64,000 nucleotides of DNA from Planococcus sp. MB-3u-03 (GCF_002833405.1 NZ_CP025135.1:3081501-3145500), one strand, 5' to 3'; numbered from the stretch's first letter, positions 54,097 through 63,169 are shown. A program made the numbers and translations. The notes: generated from the letters alone by a model not told the origin.

Positions 54097-54297
54097 ATGA
54101 CACAATCTCTTACCAGCTTGCTCATTCTTGGTTTTATCGTGATAACTCACATTCTAGTTTGGAAATGGGCCGCTTATATCCAAGAAAAATATGCCGACGA
54201 TGCCAGAAAGAGGCGAATTGCTGGGGGCATCCTTTTTATGTCCGTTGCTGCATTGTTCGGTTTGTCCGCGCTCTTTCTCATACAATCTTCTTTTTAA
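54097..54297 (+). CDS. Small membrane protein, unknown function
   Basis: 66 residues, two helices (~6-25 and ~44-62) separated by a charged loop (EKYADDARKRR). AAAGGATTTGTT precedes the ATG at 54097. No family recognised. It lies upstream of the c-di-GMP riboswitch gene but is probably separate, since the aptamer has its own leader. Confidence 0.6.
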   Translation: MTQSLTSLLILGFIVITHILVWKWAAYIQEKYADDARKRRIAGGILFMSVAALFGLSALFLIQSSF

Positions 54298-54442
54298 AAA
54301 TCGCGAAATCAAGAAAAGAAAGGACATGGCACAGCTTTTTATTTCAAACTTCTCGATAAGTGTCATGTAAAAGCTTTAATAGGTACATAGTTACTATTTT
54401 AATGCAACATACTGGAATTATAATAAGAAAAAAACTGAAAAA

Positions 54443-54521
54443 GGCAAACTTACCTGAAAAGGAAGGACGCAAAGCCATGAGCCTACCCACTGCCCGCACA
54501 GTGTACGGTTGTCAGGTTGCC
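54443..54521 (+). promoter_or_regulatory. c-di-GMP-I riboswitch (GEMM)
   Basis: Closing stem GGCAAAC (54443-54449) with GTTGCC (54516-54521). Hallmark core GGACGCAAAGCCATGAGCCTA, a GAAA tetraloop in the first arm (CCTGAAAAGG), a second arm and the 3' TACGGTTGTCAGGTTGCC. These are the conserved blocks of the class I c-di-GMP aptamer. Confidence 0.93.
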
Positions 54522-54527
54522 AGGCAC

Positions 54528-54560
54528 CCATTCTGTGGACCTCGGCTGACAGAATGGAGG
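54528..54560 (+). promoter_or_regulatory. Expression platform sequestering the ribosome site
   Basis: CCATTCTGT (54528-54536) can pair with ACAGAATGG (54549-54557), whose last two G belong to the GGAGG ribosome site (54556-54560). There is no T-run, so control is probably at translation initiation. Confidence 0.7.
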
Positions 54561-54568
54561 AAAAGAAT

Positions 54569-55450
54569 ATGTTGAAGAAAGCGGCGATGTTGATGTTCGC
54601 GATGTCCCTTATGTTAGCGTTAAGCCATGCAGAAAACGTACAGGCAAGCGGCGATGCGCCTGATACCCGTGCCACTTGGCTATGGAATCCGTGGATGTTC
54701 GTGGAAGATGAAGCAGCTGTGCTCACTTTTCTCGAAAATAAAAACGTCAATAAAGTCTATGTGCAAATCGATCGGGACATTCCTAAAAATACGTACCGCA
54801 GTTTTGTCACGCAAGCGCATGCACGCGGCATAGCCGCATTTGCACTCGATGGAGCACCGGCCTGGGTTGCGCCAAAAGGCTATACGAACCAGAACATGTT
54901 GATGAACTGGCTGGGTAATTACCAAAGCGGATCGTCAGAACAGGCAGGTTTTGATGGAATCCATTTGGATGTTGAACCTTATTTATACAGCGGATGGAAT
55001 TCGAACCGCGCTGCTACGGTGAAATCCTATCAATCGCTTCTGCAAAGAGCCGCAGTGAGCTCCGCGCAATTGAACTTGCCGCTTGAAGCCGATATGCCGT
55101 TTTGGTTCGACGAAATTCCTTATAAAAATACGTTCGGCAGCGGATTATTGGCCGAATGGGTTATCGCCAATACGGACGGGGTAACACTGATGGCTTACCG
55201 GGATTCCGCGCCGATGATCATCGACATTGTCAAAAACGAAATTGCCATGGCCGAAAAATACGGCAAACACGTGGTAGTGGGCGTAGAAACAGGCGTCACC
55301 GATGAAGGCAGCATCATCACCTTTGCCGAAGAAGGCGAAGCGTTCATGAATCTGCAGTTGGCTGAAGTTGCCGCTGATTACTCGGCGTACCCTGCCTACG
55401 AAGGAATTGCTATCCACCATGTTGGCAGTTGGATGACGCTCAAGCCATGA
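54569..55450 (+). CDS. Secreted TIM-barrel-like putative glycoside hydrolase under c-di-GMP control
   Basis: 293 residues from the ATG at 54569 (GGAGGAAAAGAAT upstream). A signal peptide spans ~1-27 (VQA-SG). The mature part has alternating strand-helix segments: NKVYVQIDRDI, GIAAFALDGAPAW, GFDGIHLDVEPYLYSGW (~135), LPLEADMPFWFDEI, GVTLMAYRDSA, HVVVGVETGV, GIAIHHVGSW. The IHLDVEP strand end with Asp and Glu and the following LEAD and METG-like strand ends recall (beta/alpha)8 glycosidases such as GH18-like folds. I do not recognise the exact family. Regulation by c-di-GMP suggests a role in matrix turnover or surface attachment. Confidence 0.7.
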   Translation: MLKKAAMLMFAMSLMLALSHAENVQASGDAPDTRATWLWNPWMFVEDEAAVLTFLENKNVNKVYVQIDRDIPKNTYRSFVTQAHARGIAAFALDGAPAWVAPKGYTNQNMLMNWLGNYQSGSSEQAGFDGIHLDVEPYLYSGWNSNRAATVKSYQSLLQRAAVSSAQLNLPLEADMPFWFDEIPYKNTFGSGLLAEWVIANTDGVTLMAYRDSAPMIIDIVKNEIAMAEKYGKHVVVGVETGVTDEGSIITFAEEGEAFMNLQLAEVAADYSAYPAYEGIAIHHVGSWMTLKP

Positions 55451-55457
55451 AAAGATC

Positions 55458-55492
55458 AGACACTTCTCATGATTTTTGGAAGTGTCTTTTTA
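55458..55492 (+). terminator. Terminator after the c-di-GMP-controlled gene
   Basis: AGACACTTC pairs with GAAGTGTCT across a 12-nt loop followed by TTTTATTTTTTT. Confidence 0.85.
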
Positions 55493-55726
55493 TTTTTTTC
55501 ATTTCTGGCACTCTATTTTTCAGAGAACTGGAAAAACATCATTGGAAAGTCACGTTTCAAAGGGTAAATCACTTACGCGGAAGCTGATTGATGTTATTCT
55601 ATAAGTGGAAAATATTATCTATTTAACTATTTAAATGACATATTACGGAACATCATTTGCGGGTTCGAAACTCCGCATGTCGTCCCACATCAAGTTCGGG
55701 ACATTCTCTGAAGGACGGTGAAAAAA

Positions 55727-57201
55727 TTGGCCCAAACAGATTATAAAGCTTTACTTGCCAATCGAATGGAACGGGATTTCTCGAAATGGGCTGCTCAAGG
55801 TACCATCCAAGAGCGTGAAGTCTATCGGTTTTGCATACGATGAAAGGCACCGCTGGAACGATCGGCATGATGGGGCTATCCGAATTTTGCGCAAGCGAGC
55901 TGGATGCTTTCTCAGAACACAGCACTGAGTTGCTGGACGTCGATTCGCTGACGGGATTCATGTCTTCATTCCGAAATTACTTTGCAACTGAAGAGCTTGC
56001 AAGCCAAAAAGAGATAGAATTGGAGACGCCTGAGAGCAAACTTTCGAGTGATGAAGCCCTAGTATTGGTCATCGATTCTGATGCTGAATTTGCCGCGAAG
56101 CTCAAAGAGACGTTAGAGCCTAAAGGCATTCCTGTCGTCATTGCTCTGGATGGACAAAAAGGCACCGAATTATTTTACACATTGCATCCGCAGATGGTGT
56201 TAGTGGATGCAATGCTGCCGGATGCTGACGGGTTCAGCCTGGCCGAAAGAATCGCCGAAGCCGGCAGAAGCCGCCACCTTCCCCTCGCCATCATGAGTGA
56301 AGATGACCGGATCGATAACCAAATCCGGGCAATGGAAGTCGGCGCCACTGATTTTTTGGCCAAGCCATTGAATATGGCGTATTTCCTCCCGTATTTAGCA
56401 AATCGCTTGCGTGGCCAGGAAATCGTCTTGCAAGGCACGCGAATTGATGAGTTGACCGGAGCCGGAAATCGCCAAGCCTTTAATGAAGCCTTGTTACAAA
56501 TGACCAATCTCGCAGAAAGAACCGGCAAGCCGTTTACACTGGCATTGCTCGATCTGGATCATTTCAAGAAAATCAATGATGACTATGGGCATTCATTCGG
56601 AGATGAAGTTTTGCGATCGTTCAGCCAATTTGTGTTGAACTTGAAGCGTGATTCGGACTCGTTCTTCCGCTACGGTGGAGAGGAATTCGCATTGATTCTC
56701 CCCGAAACCAAACCGCAGGAAGCCGTTGCGTTCATCGATCGCCTGCATAAGGCGCTATCTGAAACGGAATTCGCCGTCAACGCCACTGCGCCGATTCGCT
56801 TGACCTTCTCCGCAGGAGTCAGCGAATACCGGCTCAAGCAGGAAACGATCGTCAACAAAGCCGACCAAGCTTTATACCAAGACAAACGAAACGGGCGCAA
56901 CCAGACGATGGTGTATAAATCCGAAGAACACGACTTGAAACGCAAACTGAATATTGTCATTGTCGACGACGACTCACTCGTGCGCAAATTGGTCGCCAAG
57001 CAATTTTCCAATTGGAAAGCGGAGGATTTCGATATCCAGATCGAAGAATACGCAGACGGTCTCGCGCTGGTCGATTCCGACTGGTACCGTCCGGATGAGA
57101 ATTACATGATCCTGCTGGACGGCGGCCTCACTGCTTACACATGGCCGGGCAAAATGGTCATGGACGACAGCTGGAAAAAAACGACGACAAAAGAACAATA
57201 A
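55727..57201 (+). CDS. Hpt-REC-GGDEF-REC diguanylate cyclase, frameshifted near 5' end
   Basis: Start probably TTG 55727 (MAQTDYKALLANR; GTG 55718 also in frame). The frame breaks at the TTTT run 55829-55832; one added T gives VYRFLHTMKGTAGTIGM, an Hpt domain with its phospho-His. The rest is open to 57201. It holds a REC domain (VLVIDSDAEF, phospho-Asp in MVLVDAMLPDADG), then a GGDEF domain with catalytic RYGGEEFALILP and LLDLDHFKKINDDYGH, then the first part of a second REC (IVIVDDDSLVRK to ILLDGG) that stops before its last strands. An RxxD I-site is not evident before GGEEF (KRDSDSFFRYGGEEF offers RDSD at the expected distance, so it may be present). It makes c-di-GMP. Confidence 0.82.
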
Positions 57202-57214
57202 AGATTACAAAAAG

Positions 57215-57261
57215 AACCCCGAACGGCAACTGCTTTTAACAGCAGCCCGTTCGGGGTTTTT
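57215..57261 (+). terminator. Terminator after the GGDEF gene
   Basis: AACCCCGAACGG pairs with CCGTTCGGGGTT (12 bp, 20-nt loop with an inner stem) followed by TTT. It lies 13 bp past the stop and also borders the convergent channel gene. Confidence 0.9.
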
Positions 57262-57262
57262 G

Positions 57263-57655
57263 CTATTTATCTTTGGTTTTCTGTTTAGGTGTAGACTTAG
57301 CTTGGTTAGCTTTCACATCAAGCTGCTCAGGCCGCTCGAGTTTCACTACCGCATAGGCGAGCCTCAACAACACCATGACCATCACGCCGACGCCGACAGC
57401 CAAATAGATCATCGTGAAAGCTTTGCTTAAATTGCCTGTCGGCGCAAGACCGGTCTCAATACCGGTCGGAATCAAGCTGACGAAGGCGAAATAAAAGGCA
57501 TCAAAAAACGCCCAGCCTTCTATTTGATAATAGAACAAAGTGCCCGACAGTACGATGAACGCCAAAGTCAGCAGTAAGGTCCTGAACAAGGGCTCTTTTC
57601 CTATCCGGAATATGGCCGACAGCAAGCGTTTCAAAGTCAGTATAAGTGAAATCAC
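57263..57655 (-). CDS. Two-helix potassium-channel-like protein with non-canonical filter
   Basis: 130 residues: helices at ~20-42 and ~75-100 flank a pore-loop-like segment FYFAFVSLIPTGIETGLAPTG. The family normally shows T-x-G-Y/F-G; here that motif is replaced by PTGIETG, so selectivity is uncertain. A Lys-rich cytoplasmic tail follows. GTG start at 57655, 21 bp downstream of msrA on the same strand, so probably co-transcribed with it. Confidence 0.7.
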   Translation of the reverse strand: MISLILTLKRLLSAIFRIGKEPLFRTLLLTLAFIVLSGTLFYYQIEGWAFFDAFYFAFVSLIPTGIETGLAPTGNLSKAFTMIYLAVGVGVMVMVLLRLAYAVVKLERPEQLDVKANQAKSTPKQKTKDK

Positions 57656-57676
57656 CGGGTCATCACGCTCTTTTCT

Positions 57677-58147
57677 TTACGCATACTTGGTCAATAAAGC
57701 TGTTGGGATATGGCAATAATCATCCGGGCACTTGTCCAAACGGTCCTGATGTTCTGCTGCACTCGCTATATAATTTTCAAGCGGCAAGACTTCGACTGCG
57801 ATGCGTTCCGAATCCGTTCGTTCATTAATAAAGGCTTTCGCTGCCGTTAAATGGCCGGCGCTTTCGCTATAGACGCCGGTCCTGTATTTCTCGCCGACAT
57901 CCTCGCCTTGTTTATTGATGCTATAGGGATCGATGATTTCAAAGAAATACCCCATCAGTTGTTGGACCGACACGCGCGAAGGGGCGAACGTAGTTTTGAC
58001 GCATTCTGCGTAGCCGTCGTAATCGCCTTCTAGCGATTGCGTCCTGCCGTTTGCCCGCCCCGCTTCGGTCGACTCGACACCCGGCAAGGTCTTGATGAAC
58101 GCCTGCACGCCCCATAAGCATCCGCCTGCAAAATAGATAATCTCCAT
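57677..58147 (-). CDS. msrA: Peptide-methionine (S)-S-oxide reductase MsrA
   Basis: 156 residues from the ATG at 58147 (TTGAGAGGAGTGGCAAT upstream). The catalytic Cys is in GGCLWG (GCFWG in most relatives, here Phe to Leu). The DYDGYAECVKTTF segment and the DPYSINKQGEDVGEKYRTGVY region match the MsrA substrate site. It repairs oxidised methionine in the cytoplasm. First gene of a likely two-gene transcript with the channel-like protein. Confidence 0.88.
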   Translation of the reverse strand: MEIIYFAGGCLWGVQAFIKTLPGVESTEAGRANGRTQSLEGDYDGYAECVKTTFAPSRVSVQQLMGYFFEIIDPYSINKQGEDVGEKYRTGVYSESAGHLTAAKAFINERTDSERIAVEVLPLENYIASAAEHQDRLDKCPDDYCHIPTALLTKYA

Positions 58148-58198
58148 ATTGCCACTCCTCTCAACCTGTAAATGGATCTTTCTTTTGCTCTGGCACAC

Positions 58199-58556
58199 AA
58201 GCCGAGCCGTTTCCTTCAGTATAGCATCTCAAGGAATGCCGCATGAACCTTCGTCAATTCCCCGATTTCACCTTTTGATTAAGCCCGGATATATTGTTTC
58301 AATAAACCGCTTTTTGAGAATTATTAACCGTTAAGATCACCTGCGTCTTTTCTACATAGCGAAATGGCTCCAGTGATAGAACCGATAGACCCACGAGATG
58401 TCCAAAAGGCTTTTCTTCCCCATTTCCAGAGGTGCAATCCTCACTTTTAACGGCTAACCAAAATACATACTCTACCCTATATATTCAGAATAATTAAATA
58501 GCTATGATGTTTTTACCGAGTTGCATTTCCGGTAAGACGAGAAGGAGTGACTATTG
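58199..58556. other. Intergenic region upstream of the M4 protease
   Basis: About 358 bp. AT-rich stretch 58460-58500 is the probable promoter region of the protease gene; no confident -35/-10 pair. Nothing else was recognised. Confidence 0.45.
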
Positions 58557-60215
58557 ATGAGCAAAAAAAAATTACTGACTTTAAGTTTGGCAGCATCACT
58601 CGCATTATCCGCCACAACGGTTTCCGCCGATACCCTATCTAAACAGGCAACAGAAAAAGTCCATGTCAATAAAGACACCCAGACACCTGATTTCATTTCC
58701 GGAACGTTGACTGAACCGACCGATCAAGGTGCAAAAGAAATTGTCTTTACATATTTAGAAGAAAACGAAGACACGTACAAAATCGATAAAAAAGACCTTT
58801 CCAGCTTCAAAGTCATCAGCCAGGAAACAGATGACCTCGGCTTCACCAAAGTGAAGCTTCAGCAGAAATTCAAAGGCGTGCCAGTTTTCGGTTCCGTAAT
58901 CAATGCCCACGTTGACCAAGACGGCGTGCTCACTTCCATCTCCGGCAATTTAGCGCCGGAATTATACGATAAGAAATCCTTGAAGAAAGGCGCAACTTTG
59001 AAAGCCGGGGCTGCAGTCGAAAAAGCAGCGGCCGACCTGGAAGAAAAAATCGGCAGTTCCCCAGAGCTTGAAGCTGAAGTTACACCGGAATTGGTCATCT
59101 ATTCCAAAGATGGGCAAGCGTATTTTGCCTACAGCGCTGAATTCGAGTTCCTCTATCCGGAACCGGGTAATTATCAATACTTCGTGGACGCCAAGACGGG
59201 CGACATCCTCGATTCCTATAACCAGATCCATGAGGCGAAACCTTCCGGCGGCGGTGCGAGTTTGACCGGCGAAGATTCGACTGCGAGCGGCAAAGGCGTG
59301 TTGGGCGATACGAAATCGTTCAATACTTTAGTCAACAGCAACGGCTCTTACCTGGTCGACCGCACGCGCGGCAGCGGCATTTTCACGTATGACGCAAAAA
59401 ACCGCACACGCACGCCTGGCACACTGTGGCTCGACAGCGACAATGTCTACAATGCCGCTTATGACGGCGCTGCAGTCGATGCCCATACTTACGCTGGCCA
59501 AACCTACGATTACTTCCAAGACGTCCATAGCCGCAATAGCTACGACGGCAACGGCGCTGAGCTGATTTCCACCGTCCATTACGGCCGCAGCTATAACAAC
59601 GCGTTCTGGAGCGGTTCCCAAATGGTCTACGGCGACGGTGATGGCACTACCTTCGTGCCGCTGTCAGGAGCGCTGGACGTTATTGCCCATGAATTGACGC
59701 ATGCCGTGACCGATACGACGGCCGACTTGATCTACCAAAATGAATCCGGCGCGATCAACGAATCGATGTCCGATATTTTTGGAACGCTTGTTGAATACCA
59801 TTTCAATAACAAGCCCGACTGGCAAGTAGGCGAAGATATCTATACGCCGAACGTTGCGGGCGATGCACTGCGCTCGATGGAAGACCCGACATTGAGCGGA
59901 GACCCGGATCATTATTCGAAACGCTACACCGGCACGGGTGATTACGGCGGCGTCCATATCAACTCCGGCATCAGCAATAAAGCGGCGTTCCTGCTCGCCA
60001 ATGGCGGCACGCATTACGGCGTGACGGTCGCTGGCATCGGCAACGACAAAGCGGGCGATATCTACTACCGCACTTTGACGCAATACTTGACGCCGAACTC
60101 CAACTACAGCCATTTCCGCGTTTCCACCATCCAAGCGGCAACGGATCTGTACGGCGCATCGAGCGCTGAAGTCGCAAGCGTCAAAGCAGCGTTCTCGGCT
60201 GTCGGGGTTAACTGA
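58557..60215 (+). CDS. Thermolysin-like M4 neutral metalloprotease (bacillolysin)
   Basis: 552 residues, ATG at 58557 after GAAGGAGTGACTATTG. Signal peptide ~1-25 (VSA-DT), FTP and PepSY propeptide domains (~30-225), then the M4 catalytic domain. Zinc and catalytic residues: His378, Glu379 and His382 in [10 protein letters not shown], the third ligand Glu in NESMSDIFG, and the transition-state His in [17 protein letters not shown]. Secreted as a zymogen and autoprocessed; degrades extracellular protein for nutrition. Single-gene transcript. Confidence 0.96.
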   Translation: MSKKKLLTLSLAASLALSATTVSADTLSKQATEKVHVNKDTQTPDFISGTLTEPTDQGAKEIVFTYLEENEDTYKIDKKDLSSFKVISQETDDLGFTKVKLQQKFKGVPVFGSVINAHVDQDGVLTSISGNLAPELYDKKSLKKGATLKAGAAVEKAAADLEEKIGSSPELEAEVTPELVIYSKDGQAYFAYSAEFEFLYPEPGNYQYFVDAKTGDILDSYNQIHEAKPSGGGASLTGEDSTASGKGVLGDTKSFNTLVNSNGSYLVDRTRGSGIFTYDAKNRTRTPGTLWLDSDNVYNAAYDGAAVDAHTYAGQTYDYFQDVHSRNSYDGNGAELISTVHYGRSYNNAFWSGSQMVYGDGDGTTFVPLSGALDVIAHELTHAVTDTTADLIYQNESGAINESMSDIFGTLVEYHFNNKPDWQVGEDIYTPNVAGDALRSMEDPTLSGDPDHYSKRYTGTGDYGGVHINSGISNKAAFLLANGGTHYGVTVAGIGNDKAGDIYYRTLTQYLTPNSNYSHFRVSTIQAATDLYGASSAEVASVKAAFSAVGVN

Positions 60216-60285
60216 TCGATCGGCCAAAGCAACATAACGCAGCTATAAGTGCAGCTTTCATTTGCGCATCACTGCCTTCTCAATA

Positions 60286-60323
60286 AATAAAGCACAGCTG
60301 ATCCCATTCAGCTGTGCTTTATT
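60286..60323. terminator. Terminator after the M4 protease
   Basis: AATAAAGCACAGCTG pairs with CAGCTGTGCTTTATT (15 bp, 8-nt loop). It also faces the convergent regulator gene. Confidence 0.85.
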
Positions 60324-60344
60324 GCGTTCATATTTATTTTCGGA

Positions 60345-60863
60345 TTATGGAATAATCACCAACGAAACAGCGCGTTCGGTTCCTTGTTCCGGCTCCTGCG
60401 CATTATAATATTTCTCCATTAATGAGCCAAGCTCCGATTGAAAATCATTGAATCTATCGTCTGTTAAATTCAGCTTCACTAAAGAAAATGTCGATTGATC
60501 CTGGGACTGCTCTTCCACGCTGCGCTCATGGTAATTTTTATAGTTTTGCAGAATGTACATGAAATAGTACGTGATGAACCGGATTCTCTCGCTATAAGTA
60601 GCTGACTGCCAGTCTTCCTGACTCACTTTATAAGCTTGCGTGTTCAGTGCATAGAGTTTTTCTTCCACTTTCCCGCTGCGGTTTATGCCCACCACTTTCA
60701 GCAAGTCATCCTCCACCATGGAATTCACGTGTCTGTACAAAGTCGCTTGCGACACTTCTTTCAATAGTTTATTCAGCTGCAGGATCGATAAGCCCTCATC
60801 AACATCGATCAATTCCAAAGCTATTTTAAACCTGACTTGGTTTTTAAATAAATCAAATTCCAT
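60345..60863 (-). CDS. Winged-helix transcriptional regulator
   Basis: 172 residues from the ATG at 60863 (GGGG nine bases upstream). An N-terminal winged helix (RFKIALELIDVDEGLSILQLNKLLKEVSQATLYRHVNSMVEDDLLKVVG) resembles ArsR/PadR-like regulators. The C-terminal ~95 residues are helical and of unknown ligand. It is divergent from the YxlEFG-like operon and may control it. Confidence 0.75.
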   Translation of the reverse strand: MEFDLFKNQVRFKIALELIDVDEGLSILQLNKLLKEVSQATLYRHVNSMVEDDLLKVVGINRSGKVEEKLYALNTQAYKVSQEDWQSATYSERIRFITYYFMYILQNYKNYHERSVEEQSQDQSTFSLVKLNLTDDRFNDFQSELGSLMEKYYNAQEPEQGTERAVSLVIIP

Positions 60864-60992
60864 GTGCAATGTCCCCTTTTTGAGTGCGCTTAATTAGCTA
60901 TTATATATTCTTTCCGTTGATTTACCAACTCCACCTAAATGGCCGGCTGGCAACTCGAAACCTGATTAAAATACGGAGCATGCATAAAGTAG

Positions 60993-61028
60993 TTGACGTT
61001 TTCATTATCATTATTGATAATGATAATG
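60993..61028 (+). promoter_or_regulatory. Promoter of the YxlEFG-like operon overlapped by a Fur-like palindrome
   Basis: TTGACG (60993-60998), 17-bp spacer, GATAAT (61016-61021). A 26-bp inverted repeat, CATTATCATTAT-TG-ATAATGATAATG (61003-61028), covers the spacer and -10. Its repeated GATAAT/ATTATC units match the Fur box pattern GATAATGATAATCATTATC closely. Binding would block transcription. Confidence 0.7.
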
Positions 61029-61043
61029 GAAAGGGTGATAAAT

Positions 61044-61295
61044 ATGAATACTGATATTACTGCTTTACTGGAAATCGATTGGGCAAAAATCCTGCCGTTC
61101 GCCTTGCCCATTATCTTTTTCAACTTATTGCTCATTGGCGTCGCACTGTACGACTGGTTTAAGCGGAAAGATCGGATTGCGGCACCGTATGCTTGGCTCG
61201 CCGCCATCTTATTATTCCAATCATTAGGGCCGATCTTGTATTTGGTCATCGGAAGGAAGGTCATTCGCCATGATTACAGTCGAGAAACTTCATAA
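61044..61295 (+). CDS. yxlE: PLDc_N-domain small membrane protein (YxlE-like)
   Basis: 83 residues from the ATG at 61044 (AAAGGGTGATAAAT upstream). Two helices and the PLDc_N signature (LPIIFFNLLLIGVALYDW, APYAWLAAILLFQSLGPILYLVIGRK). In Bacillus subtilis YxlE is a membrane protein of the sigY operon, beside the ABC pair YxlFG. It overlaps the ATPase gene by 26 bp. No sigY or yxlC/yxlD is present here. Confidence 0.8.
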   Translation: MNTDITALLEIDWAKILPFALPIIFFNLLLIGVALYDWFKRKDRIAAPYAWLAAILLFQSLGPILYLVIGRKVIRHDYSRETS

Positions 61296-62160
61296 GAGGA
61301 TCAAAAAACGAAAAATCTTGAGCGATGTCTCTTTTACGGTTGCACAAGGGGAATGCATTGGTTTATTGGGGCCAAACGGTGCCGGCAAAACAACGCTTAT
61401 TAAATGCATGACTGGCGTTTTGCACTATGAACAAGGGAACATCACCTTCCATTCCAAGCCCATTGCCCAGCACAAGCAAGATATCGGCTATTTGTCCCAG
61501 CATACAGACTTCAAGCCGTGGATGAGCTGCGGGGAATCGCTTCGTTTCTTCGGAAAACTATCAGGCCTGGATGCGGTATTTTTACAGGAGGCTATCCCCG
61601 CGGTGTTGGAGGAAGTTGGCCTGAAGGATAAAGAGGGCTATAAAGTGGAGCAATTATCCGGTGGCATGAAGCAGCGGCTCGGAATCGCACAAGCCATTTT
61701 GCACGAGCCGCAATTATTGATTTTGGATGAACCGGTCTCAGCTCTCGATCCGATCGGCCGGAACGAAGTGAAAAAATTGATCGCCCGCTTGAAGAAACGG
61801 ATGACCATCATTATTTCCACACATATCCTGGATGATGCCAGTGCGTTTTGCGACCGCTACATTGTGATCAAAGATGGCGCGATTTCTGGAACCATCGACA
61901 GCCAACTTCAGCATGCAGACCGTACACAAGTTTTGGTGAAGACAGCGAAGACTCCACCAGCAAGCGGCATTTGGCCCGGTGATGGCGTGGCGTATATTGA
62001 ACGCCTGTCCCCTACCGCTTTCCTTTTGACAGGGACTGAACAACTTGATTTGAAAAAAGTCGTCCATGACTTGGATGCACAAGAGCTGGATGTCACGTCC
62101 ATCGAGTTTTATGAAAAAGGAATCGAGGAAATTTTCCTGGAGATGGTGTCGGACACATGA
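61270..62160 (+). CDS. yxlF: ABC transporter ATP-binding protein (YxlF-like)
   Basis: 296 residues: Walker A GPNGAGKTTL (~38), Q-loop, signature LSGGMKQRLGIAQAIL (~128), Walker B LLILDEPVSALDP, and the switch His in IIISTHIL. A C-terminal ~80-residue regulatory extension follows. GGAAGGAAGG precedes the ATG. Pairs with the permease directly downstream. Confidence 0.93.
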   Translation: MITVEKLHKRIKKRKILSDVSFTVAQGECIGLLGPNGAGKTTLIKCMTGVLHYEQGNITFHSKPIAQHKQDIGYLSQHTDFKPWMSCGESLRFFGKLSGLDAVFLQEAIPAVLEEVGLKDKEGYKVEQLSGGMKQRLGIAQAILHEPQLLILDEPVSALDPIGRNEVKKLIARLKKRMTIIISTHILDDASAFCDRYIVIKDGAISGTIDSQLQHADRTQVLVKTAKTPPASGIWPGDGVAYIERLSPTAFLLTGTEQLDLKKVVHDLDAQELDVTSIEFYEKGIEEIFLEMVSDT

Positions 62161-62924
62161 CCAACTTTTATACGCTAACCCAAACCGAGCTGGCGGAAGC
62201 CGCAAAAGAATACAAATTTATTTGGCTGACATTGTTTTTCGTCATTTTGGGTGTCACCCAGCCTTTGATTAATAACTATATGGACGTGATCCTCGAAAAC
62301 GTAGGCGGCGCAGATGGCATCACCATTGACCCGAACCGGCCGGTACCGAGTTCCGGAGAAGTTCTTCTGTCGACCATTTCCGGGCAGTTCAATCAAATCG
62401 GACTCATCATTTTAATCATCAGCTTCATGGGGCTCATTGCGTCCGACCGCAATAGCGGCATGCAGGACTTTATCTTGACCCGCCCGGTTGCCATTCCGTC
62501 TTATTTATTGTCAAAGCTTGCAGGCCACTGGCTCATCAGCATGTTCGCCATTGCCATTGGAGCCGCCGTTTCCTACGGCTACACGATTTTTTTATTCGGT
62601 TCGTTCTCTTTTTCCGATTTCTTGTTATTTCTTTTGATGTACAGTTTGTGGATTCTCTACGTCATCAGCCTAGCGATTCTAATCAGCACATTCATCAAGG
62701 GGCCCATTCTCATCGCGGTCACGACGATTGCCGTCTCCATTTTCTTGATCCTGATCAAAAGCTTTAACCATCTTGTGTTTCAGCTGTCCCCAGGCGGCGT
62801 CTTGAACGTCGCAGAAAACCAATTGCTGCCGGGTGGTGAGGTCAATCATTTCAGCATCCTGTCGTGTGGAGTGTTCATTGTGTTTAACATTTGGCTGGCC
62901 AAAATCAATCTGAACAAACAGTAA
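62157..62924 (+). CDS. yxlG: ABC transporter permease (YxlG-like)
   Basis: 255 residues with six membrane helices and a long extracellular loop after helix 1 (GGADGITIDPNRPVPSSG). The layout is that of ABC-2-type permeases of the YxlG/NosY group. Its ATG overlaps the ATPase stop (ATGA), so it is coupled. Substrate unknown; in Bacillus the pair belongs to the sigY operon. Confidence 0.88.
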   Translation: MTNFYTLTQTELAEAAKEYKFIWLTLFFVILGVTQPLINNYMDVILENVGGADGITIDPNRPVPSSGEVLLSTISGQFNQIGLIILIISFMGLIASDRNSGMQDFILTRPVAIPSYLLSKLAGHWLISMFAIAIGAAVSYGYTIFLFGSFSFSDFLLFLLMYSLWILYVISLAILISTFIKGPILIAVTTIAVSIFLILIKSFNHLVFQLSPGGVLNVAENQLLPGGEVNHFSILSCGVFIVFNIWLAKINLNKQ

Positions 62925-62946
62925 GCGGGTTCCCTTTGCGCACTAC

Positions 62947-62985
62947 AGAAGCTCAGTCCATCCATAACGGGCTGGGCTTCTTTTT
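62947..62985 (+). terminator. Terminator after yxlG
   Basis: AGAAGCTCAGTCC pairs with GGGCTGGGCTTCT (with G-U pairs) followed by TTTT. Confidence 0.8.
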
Positions 62986-63045
62986 CGATCACCTAAAATC
63001 ACCATCCTCCGGGATACTCGTCAAAAAAATCACTTTCAAAATAGT

Positions 63046-63060
63046 GCAAAAATATTTTGC
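63046..63060. promoter_or_regulatory. 15-bp palindrome upstream of nhaC
   Basis: GCAAAA-ATA-TTTTGC, followed by another GCAAAA. Possible operator or curved AT-rich DNA; no known site matched. Confidence 0.25.
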
Positions 63061-63169
63061 GCAAAAATTTTAGATATTTAAATTTTTGAAAAAATCATTT
63101 GCACCTCTTCGAAGCTCATGGCAAAATAGTTGAAAAGGCTTTCATTATCTTGCATTGAGGAGATGAATC

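Noticed and set aside
55660..55680. GGGTTCGAAACTCC resembling a tRNA T-arm
   Set aside because: No acceptor, D or anticodon stems can be drawn around it.
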